NCBI GenBank assembly: GCA_014218235.1
Contig: CM024755.1
Coordinates: forward strand, 97,258,948-97,322,947
Source: Colocasia esculenta
Lineage: Eukaryota; Streptophyta; Magnoliopsida; Alismatales; Araceae
DNA length: 64,000 bases
Direction of reading: 5' to 3'
Shown here: positions 32,214-41,900 of the stretch, piece after piece
Position numbering within the stretch: the first letter of the stretch is position 1
Layout: each line of letters opens with the position of its first letter
Notes under the pieces: model-generated
What the model was told of the DNA's origin: nothing
The model's database searches: none
The model's input: the letters and a program-made list of their open reading frames with translations, nothing else
Position numbers and translations under genes: made by a program

Positions 32214-33419
32214 ATTGGTGCACCAACCATGATCTTGAATTGGATGGAGAAACATTTACAAAGTTTCCAATGATCCTAAGTTAGGTGGGAAATAATATCA
32301 GAAACATTCCTTGTGATTTTGGAAGGATAAGAATACTGTCAGAATGTTAATCTTGGATTCTAGGAATTTCATAGGAGTGGCATCAAGGTTTCAACCCTGA
32401 ACCTTGGTTGGTAGGATAATATCAAGGCTTTGGCCTAGATCCTAAATAGGATTTCAATCTAGACATCTAAGAGCCCTCAGGCTAAGCTATAACCTGAATT
32501 ATGGGAATTTCTGTCATAAGGACTTAAGATCCTTGTGTTGTCCCATGTTGTCATCAGGTTAGTCGGTAGAGCCATGTGCTAGACTTGACCATTTCTTTTT
32601 ATAGAGAGGCATTATGGGAGCTACAGCTGATCTGAGCTACAAACTTAGCCTCATTTCTTTTTATAGAGAGGCATTATCGGAGCTACAGCTTATCTGAGCT
32701 ACAAACTTAGCCTTAAAGCCTCGCCTTTTGGATCCTAGATTTTTCCTAATACTAAATGTGTTAGGAGTTACTAAAGTCTAAGTCTGAAAACCTCAATTAT
32801 AGGACTGTGTTGAGAGAATCCCTAATTCTTGGAAATATATGTGTCTAGAACTAAGATAGGACTCTTGTTAACCTCTGCGAACTGGTATTAAATTCAAAAC
32901 ATAATAAGGTATGGGCTACAATCACAAAATGGAAACCTGGCCTCGATACCCAGGAGTTGTAAGTTATTCTAAAAATAAGGAGGATGGTCTGGGCAATGGT
33001 GAGATTTGATAGAGCCATGGACTAAACATAGAACTTTACTTGATAAATGTTTATAAGAATTATAGGTTAGAAACAAGAAGCAAGAGGAAGGAATCCTCTA
33101 AGAAGAGCAAGATGGTCCTAAGCAGATAGAATCACTTTGATTTTTGAGTTGTAATCTTGTTTTGAGGAACATGTAGAACTTAGTACCTTTGAATATTTTG
33201 TCGAAGCATTATCGTATGGAATTTCGTGGTGTTTGAAATGAATAGATGTGTGTATGTGTGAACCCAACCAAAAATTTGATAACCTTAGAAAGTATGCCTT
33301 GTTGGCATGAATCTTAGGTGGGGGCGTCAACTAAGAAGAAGGTTTGAGGATCATTTGGTAATCACAACATAATTAGACCATGTGAATTTGGGGACCAAAT
33401 TCTTTTAAGTGAGGGTGGG
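32214..33419 (+). mobile_element. element F internal region (continued), non-coding
   Basis: Continues 18366-18699 after removal of Copia A; bases 32214-32218 are the ATTGG duplication. No supported coding sequence in about 1.5 kb total. It ends with GGGGACCAAATTC and a purine-rich tract directly before an LTR start, the Gypsy-type 3' boundary. This fits a large non-autonomous (LARD-like) derivative. Confidence 0.6.
32590..32713 (+). repeat. 62-bp tandem duplication in element F
   Basis: Two copies, 32590-32651 and 32652-32713, each with CATTTCTTTTTATAGAGAGG and GAGCTACAAACTTAGCC; they differ at few bases. Also present in the second copy near 54267. Confidence 0.9.
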
Positions 33420-33747
33420 TGTAACGACCCAGATTTTTGAACCATAAACAAATATGATTAATGGATAGAAATAATTATATAAGGATTCCAGTTGAATTTT
33501 TTATTTTGTGGAGAAAGAGCCAACAAGAAAAGTCTACTTAGTACATGTGGGAAAACGGATGAGGAAAGAGGTGATAAGATGCATTTGAGGGATGATAAAC
33601 TATAATTTTATAGGGGCTCAGATAGTAAGATAAACCATTCGCATAAGTAAACCTTGTGGAGCTTAGGGTAGGAGTTCAATTAAAATGCCAATTGTTTAAT
33701 CACTAGAACATTGGTTTCTGAAACCTAACCATATCTGTCGATAGATT
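33420..33747 (+). mobile_element. element F 3' LTR, first 328 bp
   Basis: Starts TGTAACGACCCAGATTTTTG after the purine tract. It is interrupted at 33747 by Copia B, within a CTGTCGATAG motif. The remainder of the LTR is not seen in the window. Confidence 0.65.
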
Positions 33748-35860
33748 TGATGATCAGTCCATCTCCAAATAATTTATTATCAACTATATATTTTTTGGTG
33801 ATTAACAAAACCCTAAAAAGTTTTATCTAACAACATTTTCTGAAGTTTATCAACAGGCAGTAATTCAAACATAATCTGTAAGTTGTCTACACTCACTGTC
33901 ATTTGAAGCTTATTGCATATATTTTGTCTAAGTATACATCGACTTCTTTGAAAAAGCTCAGAATGATTACTGCTTCACTTAAAAAACGACTTCCTTAGTA
34001 GAACATCGATTTCATAGAAAACATCGATTTCACTTATCGACTTCATATTCGGAACATCGATTTCGGTTCTACATCAACTTCACTTAAACAATGGTTTCCT
34101 CAGTAGAACATCAATTTGTTGCTGCAACGACTTTGTTTCACTTAAACATCGATTTCGATAGAACATCGACTTCATATGAAACAATGACTTCATTTCTACA
34201 ATGATTTCACTTAAACATCGATTTCGATAGAACATCAACTTCATATGAAACAACGACTTCGTTTCTACAACGATTTCACTTAAACATCGATTTCGATAGA
34301 ACATCGACTTCATATGAAACAACGACTTCATTTCTACAATGATTTCACTTAAACATGGATTTCGGTAGAACATCAATTTCATAAATAATGACGACATGAT
34401 ATGAAACAACGAGTTTACTTGAACAACGACTTAATTTCAAACAATGATTTCATCTGCACATCGATTTCAGTTAAATAACGATTTCATCTGTACACCGACT
34501 TCTGTTAAACAACGACTTTGTATAGTACATCGATTTCATTCCATGGATTATGATTATATCATCGATTTCATATAAACATCGACTCTCTCTGCACACAGAC
34601 TATCTCCAAACATCAACTCTCTTTTATTAACGATTATGTTTTAGACAGCTGTTGAATATTCTTATTTAAATTCCTTTTAAGATATTTCTCACACGATATT
34701 CAAATACATTTCAAATCTCTGTGGATCTCAAGTTTTCCTGCGATATTATGTTGTATTTTGGGCTCTCTAACATTTATTGTGTTGGTAAAAATCTATGCAC
34801 GATATATCTTTGCTTATATCATTTATGTCACATAAAGTCACACTTTATATGATGACAGAATGACATTTCCTTTTCGGTGTATCCTCATGTAGCATGACTA
34901 CTAATGTTTACTGACAGTTTAGATAATGATAAGTTGTCTATGTGTTAGCATTTATTGTGTGTAGGGTTTCCGGTAGAAGCGCACGTTGCCAAGTTGGATC
35001 TGTCAACTTGATAGAAGCTAGAAGAGATTCAGAAAATCTTCCTTTGTGTGTGAATGTCTACCCTAGCATTAATGGTTGCAGGCTCTCCTGCTCCACACTC
35101 CGGACCAGACATTCCAACGTGCATGAACATGTGAGACAACAGATACTTCAACGGTCAAAATCTTTCAAAGAAGATAAATAGAAGACTGGTGACTCCATGC
35201 AAGATATCTTTTCCCTGAGAACTTTTCGAGCTTGCATTATGAAGATCTTAGAAGGAAAGAAGAGCTCGCTCGTCCATTCTAACCTTCTGTAGCTCTTAGC
35301 TCTCGACAGCAAATTGCTTAGCCTTTGAGAGACTGAGTAGATCTGAGAGAGAGTTCCTTGTCAATATTCTTTGTCTCTCAGACAATGCCTCAGATCAAGC
35401 AGTTTGTATTAGCTTGGTCTAGGGGCCATCCACTTCTTACTCATTTTCTTTGAGTGTTCCTCTTCGGGTGTGAAGAGAAGACCTGCTATTAAGTGGGTGG
35501 TCGTTCCCTTCGGAAAGAAGGAAGACCTGTTGCATCAGGTGCTTTAGTTCCACTTCGGGTAGAGAAGAGAAGGCCAGCAGTTGGTGGATGTGTAAGTGTC
35601 CTTAAGGGGGACTGTACCCTTGCTTAGTGAAATCCCAAGGTGTTTCTTAGGGACTGGACGTAGGACTCCTTGTGATAGGAGATCCGAACCAGGATAAAAT
35701 TTCTTGTTGTCTGTGTGATTGTTCTCTTTGTCTTTATTTAACACTAACTCTAACCATCGAACTTAGTGTCTTCTATCAAGCATTTTTATTTATAGGAATA
35801 TTCTATAAGAAAATGTCATCAATCCATTCACCCCCCTCTGGGCTTGCTATTTGGGCAAGA
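33748..35860 (+). mobile_element. Copia B 5' LTR (about 2.1 kb)
   Basis: Starts TGATGATCAGTCC and ends near GGGCAAGA after CACCCCCCTCTGGGC, followed by a primer site. It resembles the LTR of Copia C (start TGATGACC, end GGGCAACA). An array of ATCGATTTC/ACGACTTC motifs fills 33938-34640, and a TATA-like GATAAATAG lies near 35173. The left flank AGATT is a candidate target duplication. Confidence 0.85.
34141..34416 (+). repeat. 69-bp tandem repeat in Copia B LTR
   Basis: Units start at 34141, 34210, 34279 and 34348. Each contains ATCGATTTCG, ATCGACTTC, ACGACTTC and ACGATTTC-type sites about 16-20 bp apart. The minus-strand open frame with 23-residue repeats is a consequence of this 69-bp period. 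Confidence 0.92.
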
Positions 35861-35862
35861 AG

Positions 35863-35874
35863 TGGTATCAGAGC
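35863..35874 (+). other. primer-binding site, initiator Met tRNA (Copia B)
   Basis: TGGTATCAGAGC, two bases inside the LTR end. Confidence 0.9.
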
Positions 35875-35922
35875 CAAGTCTCTTCGAGTAAGTAGATCTC
35901 ACGATCTGAAGAGCAAAGATAA

Positions 35923-37703
35923 ATGGCAGCTCAAGGTCATGCAGAAGGACAATCCGTCAACAGACCTCCTCTATTCGATGGTGAAGATTACAACTACTGG
36001 AAGACAAGGATGGAGTTCTTCCTTCAAGGACTTGATTTCTAGTTATGGACAATAATCGAAGAAGGAGTTCTCGAGGTAACCAACACCAAAGACAAATGGA
36101 CAGATGAAGATAAGAAGAAACTGTCTCAGAACAGCAAAGCAAAGAGTATACTCTGCTACTCGCTGAGTAAGAAAGAATTCAACATGATATCAGCCTGTAA
36201 GTCAGCCAAAGAAATGTGGGACAAGCTAAGGCTCACACATGAAGGAACTGACAAGGTAAGGGAAATAAGAATTGACATATTGGTAGCTCAATACGAGAGG
36301 TTTCAAATGCAATCCGGAGAGTCCATTTCCCAGATGTACAGTCGTTTCACAGACATCACCAATGGACTGGCTGGGCTTGGAAAGACTTATGAGACTGGAG
36401 ACATGGTAAGAAAGATACTGAGATCTCTACCAACCTCATGGACTCCAAAGGTAACAGCAATAGAAGAAGCCAATGATCTCAGAAGAATGTCTCTTGAAAA
36501 ACTCATTGGGTCCTTAATGGCCCATGAGATAAACATGGGAAGGCTGGGAGAATCCTCCTACAAGAAGAAGCACAACAATGCTCTCAAGGCCACAAGAAGA
36601 CACCACTGAGGGTGAATCAGTAAGTGATAAGAGTAATCAGAGCAGTGAAGATGAAGAAGTCTTTCTCTCCAGATGACTACAACGCATTTTAGCCAAGAAG
36701 AAATATAAGTTAGGAAGAAGGTATTTTAAGAAAGGTAGAGAATTCAAAAGATCTAAAGGCAAAGAAGTCAAAAGACCTGAACCCATATGTTATGAGTGCA
36801 AGAATCCTGGACACCTCAAGGCTGAGTGTCCAAAACTGAAAAAGACTGAGTTCAAGAAAAAGGACAACATGAAGAAATTCAAGAAGTACATGAAGAAAGC
36901 CATGGTTGTTGCATGGAACAATGAGAGTGACTCAGACAGTGAGTCTAGCACCAGCGAAGAAGAAGAAGAAGAAGAAGAAAAGGCCAACCTGGCCTTCATG
37001 GCAAATATCGATGACAAGGTAACTTCTGACTCATCTTTTACATCTTGTAATGAATCTGATTTTGATAGCTTAGAAGATGCTTTCAATGAACTGTACAGTA
37101 AATAAAAAGACATATGTAAGCTATTGAAAGCAACTAAGAAAAAATATGTAACTAACTCAGATCTAAAATCTGAAACTAAACAATAATAAAACAAATTTCT
37201 AAACTGAAAAGAAGGAATGAACTATTATGAGAAGATGTGAAAAATAAAAATGAAAAGATAACAAACGTAGAAAATTAGGAAACCACAAGCAAACTTAAAA
37301 GTAAAATTAACACACTAACAAAAGATAATGAATACTTGACTGTAATAATTAAAAAATTTACAAATGAAAAATCCTCCTTAATATTAAAAGGAGCAAGAAG
37401 ATCAGGAAAGAAAAAATATGATTTAGGATATACTCCACCTGATAATGAAGAAACAGTCATTCATCCTAAAATTTATCCAATGCCAAAATTTGTAGTTGAG
37501 CAAAATCCTAACTATAAATCAAACAAAAATAAAAATAATAAGCCAACCAAGACAATGAACAATATCTCTTGCTACACTCATTGTAACAAACTAGGTCACA
37601 TTAAAATAACCTGTACAACTAAACATTTAAAATGGATTCCGAAAAGAAACTATGAATAAGCTAACCAACCAGGACCAAAAAGAACTTGGGTACCTAAATC
37701 TCA
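35923..37703 (+). pseudogene. Copia B gag, copy 1
   Basis: ATG 35923 lies about 50 bp after the primer site. PPLFDGEDYNYWKTRMEFFLQ is followed by a TAG at 36040 where Copia A has Gln, then an open frame to 36609 covering SAKEMWDKLRLTHEGTDKVREIRID and MYSRFTDITNGL. A frameshift leads into a basic region and the knuckle CYECKNPGHLKAECP (about 36789), then a poly-Glu tract from a GAA microsatellite (36955-36980), further stops, a second knuckle-like CYTHCNKLGHIKITC and a tail ending near 37703. This is the capsid/nucleocapsid polyprotein of a SIRE-type element. It is broken by several stops and at least one frameshift. Confidence 0.88.
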
Positions 37704-39692
37704 TTAATTTATTGCAGGGAAGCCTTAGAGCATCAAAGTGGTACCTAGACAGCGAGTGCTCAAGGCATATGACACGCAACAAAAGGCTATTCTCATATAT
37801 CAAAAATGAAAAAGGTACTATAACCTATAGTGATAATGGTAAAGGTTCAGTAATTGGTTGCGGATCCATTGGAAGCCAATATAGAATCCTGATAGAAGAT
37901 GTTCTATGCGTCAAAGGACTCAAGCACAACCTAATCAGCATTAGTCAACTGTGTGGCAAGGGTCACCAGATCAAAATTTAAGAATCTAAGTGTCTGATCA
38001 TCAAGGATGGTACAACAATTTTTGAAGCCAACAGAGAAAAGAATCTATATGTACTACATCTAGAAGAACTGAAGGATCAAGACATCTATCTAGCAGCAAG
38101 TAAAGAACAGAATGTTGAACTGTGGCACAGAAGATTAGGACATTACAGCTTGGACGGAATTATAAAACTGATCAAACATGATCTAGTGGAAGGTCTACCG
38201 AAGAAAAACTCAAAACTAAACAACATCTGTGAACCTTGTGCAAAAGAAAAGCATGCAAGATCATCGTTCGAATCCAAGACAGTAGTCACCACCTCCAAAC
38301 CACTAGAACTGCTTCACATGGACTTGTTTGGACCAATGAGAACAACTAGTTTGGGAGGAAAGAATTTCAAATTTGTTATAGTTGATGATTATTCCAGATT
38401 TACATAGGTATCATTTCTTGAGCATAAAGATGACACATTTGATAGTTTTGTGAAGTTCAGTAAGCTAGTTCAGAAAGATAAGAAGAACAATATCATAAGT
38501 ATCCGATCAGATCATGGAGGAGAGTTTCAGAATGATAGGTTTACAGAATTTTGTGATAATCTGGGGATTGAACATAATTTCTCAGCACCAAGAACCCCAC
38601 AACAAAATTGAGTAGCTGAGAGGAAGAATAGAACTCTCTTGGATATGGCTAGAACAATGCTATCTGAGTACAATCTTCTAAGATACTTCTAGGCAGAAGC
38701 CATAAATACAGCTTGCTACATCATCAATAGAGTCATGATCAGACCAATTCTGAAGAAGATTGCATACGAGCTGTACAAGCAAAGGAAGCCCAAGATCAGC
38801 CATCTCAGAACTTTAAGATGTCCTTGCTTCATTCACAACAATGGTAAGAGAGACATTGGTAAGTTGGATCCCAAATCTGATGAAGGTATTTTTATGGGGT
38901 ACACTTCTAAACCTAAAGGTTATAGAGTCTTCAATAAAAGAACTTTATTAATTAAACAAACTGTGCATGTTATTTTTTATGAGTCTAACCCTTCCTTGAG
39001 AAAGGATATTGGTAGTGATGATGAAGATGTAGAAAACCTATCCAAGAAGCTGAAAGAAACAACCATCAAAGATGATAAAGATCCACTCGTGGAAGAACTG
39101 CAACAGAAGGATATCATTCATGATGATCTTCCAAAAGAATGGAGATACAAGAAGGATTACCCTATAGACAACATCATTGGAGATCCATCAGTTGGGGTAA
39201 GAACAAGAGGTAATATTATTCTCTGTGATTATTTAGCATTTGTATCTCAAATAGAGCTGAAGATAGTCAATGAAGCACATGAATCTTGGATTTTAGCCAT
39301 ACAAGATGAACTTAATCAGTTCAGGAGATATCAGTTCTGGTCTCTTGTTCCTAGACCATCAGATCATCCTATGATTGGCACCAAATGGGTGTTCAGGAAC
39401 AAATTGGATGAAGCTGGTGTGATCACTAGAAATAAGGCTAGACTGGTTGCTCAAGACTATTCCCAAGAGGAAGACATAGATTTTAATGAAACCTATGCAC
39501 CAGTGGCTAGATTAGAGGCTATTCGAATACTGCTTTCTTATACATCTGTTTAGATTTAAAACTTTTTCAAATGTATGTAAAATCAACTTTTTAAATGGTT
39601 TTATAAAGGAGGAAGTTTATGTGGAACAACCTCCTGGCATTGATGATTCATATTTTCCAAATCATGTTTTCAAATTGCATAAAGCATTATAT
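37704..39692 (+). pseudogene. Copia B pol, copy 1: protease, integrase and start of RT
   Basis: One reading frame runs from 37652 to 39553. The protease site reads WYLDSECSRHMT, so the catalytic D-S-G is D-S-E here. Next come the integrase zinc finger (LWHRRLGH ... ICEPCAKEK) and the catalytic triad in HMDLFGPM, IRSDHGGEF and VAERKNRT. RT begins with HESWILAIQDELNQF, KWVFRNKLDEAG and ETYAPVARLEAIR. In-frame stops are at 37979 (TAA), 38405 (TAG at a Trp position), 38608 (TGA at a Gly position), 38691 (TAG at a Trp position) and 39551. A T-run one base short near 39582 shifts the last part. Copia C interrupts the gene at 39692, inside RT, just before YGLKQAPRAWY. Confidence 0.9.
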
Positions 39693-41756
39693 TGTTGCCC
39701 AGCTAGCTAGCCCAGAGGGGGGGTGAATGGGTTATTAAAACTTCGATCTCTGATTAAAACCTGTTTACTGAAAGGATTGCACAACTTAATAACAAGGTTA
39801 GAGTTAGAGCAAACAAGACAACAATCACACAAAACACATCCACAAGACACAAGGATTTTTATCCTGGTTCGGAACTCCTCTCCACAGGAGACCTACGTCC
39901 AGTCCCTGAGCTACCTCAGGATTTTACTACCAAGGGTACAATCCCCCTTAAGGATCCTTACACCCAGCCTCAACTGGTCTTCCTTCAGCCTGAAGGGAAC
40001 AACAACCACCCTGGATACCACCAGGTCTTCCTTCGTCCAGAAGGGAACACAACCTAATAAGAAAAAGGGTGTGAAAACAGGCTTCAGACTCTAGCTTGAC
40101 CAGCTACACACTGAAGCTCCTAAGCCCCCGAGAGAGAAAGAGATTTAACAAGGTTTTTCTCTCCAAGGACCACACAGGCTCTTACAAATGAGAAGATTCC
40201 TTTTGAGCACAGAGAGCTAAGAGCTTAGAACAAGGTTTGGAGTGGAGGCTTCGCTCTTCTTCAAAGTTCTAAAGATTCTAAGAGATGGATTTCTTTCTTC
40301 TTCTAAAATCAAGCGTTGTTGCACACTCACTATCTTTTCCGTCTTGAGTCTTCTATTTAAACTGCTGATTCAAATTCGAACGTTGAAGTGTCCGTTGTCT
40401 CTTATCCTTGTGTACGTTAGACTGGTCACTGAGGAAGCTTCTGATCGTCAGTCTTTTATCCTTGTGTACACGCCAAAGAGATGTCATAGAACTTTGTATC
40501 TTGTGTCCAATGTTGTCCAGATGAGTCTTGTCAGATATCTGTAAGCATATCATCAATAAATAGAAGACAGCTAAGACTGCTGTCTATTGTTAGTTGAGAT
40601 GGAACAGATATTGCAGTATATAGCAAAGCTCCTTTCTGTCTAAAAAAGTACGTAGACAGAGTAGCATAGAAATGGAAGATATTGTCTGCATGCATGGGAG
40701 ATACGATCGGAGAGCATTTAATGCATAGCAGTCAACGGACAAGATATGACTTTGACTTTTCAACGCTATTAAAAGGCATTATACTGATGCATCAAGAAAT
40801 TCGATAAAAAGAATCTTGCTGACTTATGAAATCGTTATGAATTATAGCAAGTTGTTATGAACTGTAAGGAAATCGATGTGATAACTTATGAAGTCGTTAC
40901 AACAAGCAGGTCGTTGTGAGTTCTGAAGAAATCGTTACAAGAAATCGTTATGACTATCGAGTTGTAAGGAAATCGTTACACGAAATCGTTATGACTGTCA
41001 AGTTGTAAGGAAATCGTTATACGAAATCGTTATACAAAGCAAGGCGTTATGATCAGTGAAGAAATCGTTATGAACTCTAAAGAAATCGTTACACGAAATC
41101 GTTATGACTGTCAAGTTGTAAGGAAATCGTTATACGAAATCGTTATACAAAGCAAGGCGTTATGATCAGTGAAGAAATCGTTATGAACTCTAAAGAAATC
41201 GTTATGAAGTCTAAAGAAATCGTTATGAACTCTAAAGAAATCGTTATGACTATAGAGTCGTTGCGAATTCTAAAGAAATCGTTACGAGGTCTAAAGAAAT
41301 CGTTATGACTATAGAGTCGTTGCGAATTCTAAAGAAATCGTTACGAGGTCTAAAGAAATCGTTACGGCTAGAGAGTCGTTGCGAGTTCTAAAGAAATCGT
41401 TACGAGGTCTAAAGAAATTGTTACGGCTAGAGAGTCGTTGCGAGTTCTAAAGAAATCGTTACGAGGTCTAAAGAAATCGTTACGGCTAGAGAGTCGTTGC
41501 GAGTTTCTAAAGAAATCGTTACGATATCGATTTGTTTGAGTTTTCCGGTCAAGGAGGAAATCGTTCTGCTTATCAAAGAAGTCGATACAAAGACTTGGAT
41601 AGAAGTGATGAGACTTACCAGATTGTCTTGAACTTTCATTTTTCTTTTATTTCCTGTACTTAAGGCTCAAGTAATCCATTAGTGTTATTTTGTTAATCAT
41701 CAAAATTAATATATAAATAAATGGAAATATTTATTATGGGGACAGTTTGGTCATCA
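39693..41756 (-). mobile_element. Copia C 3' LTR (about 2.06 kb)
   Basis: On the minus strand it starts TGATGACCAAACTG after a polypurine tract (AAAAAGGGGGAGAT) and ends CTGGGCAACA at 39693, next to Copia B sequence TATAT (39688-39692). A TATA-like TTTAAATAG lies near 40353-40362. The 59-bp array lies upstream of it. Ends and motifs show C and B belong to related families. Confidence 0.88.
41255..41549 (-). repeat. 59-bp tandem repeat in Copia C LTR
   Basis: GAGTCGTTGCGA marks the units at 41255, 41314, 41373, 41432 and 41491, an exact 59-bp period. Each unit holds two AAATCGTTA sites and one GTCGTTGCGA. Less regular AAATCGTTA copies extend left to about 40835. Confidence 0.93.
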
Positions 41757-41900
41757 ATCTCCCCCTTTTTGATGATGACAAAATATACTAAACATCATAC
41801 AAAAAATGAAATGTTTTTCAGATTTACGTTAGTTGTCTCCCCCATTTTGTCATTAAGCAAAAAGATAAGCGGTGAGACAAAGAAGAGAGAAAGATTTATA

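Noticed and set aside
34080..34409. Minus-strand open frame with regular 23-residue repeats (and its copy near 55771-56070)
   Set aside because: It is the translation of the 69-bp tandem repeat in the Copia B LTR; 69 is a multiple of three, so the frame stays open by chance.
36955..36980. GAA microsatellite as a separate repeat of interest
   Set aside because: It encodes the poly-Glu stretch of Copia B gag and is common in such acidic regions.
40835..41560. Regular direct repeats considered as a CRISPR-like array
   Set aside because: The 59-bp units are contiguous and similar throughout, with no unique spacers or cas genes, and lie inside a plant LTR.
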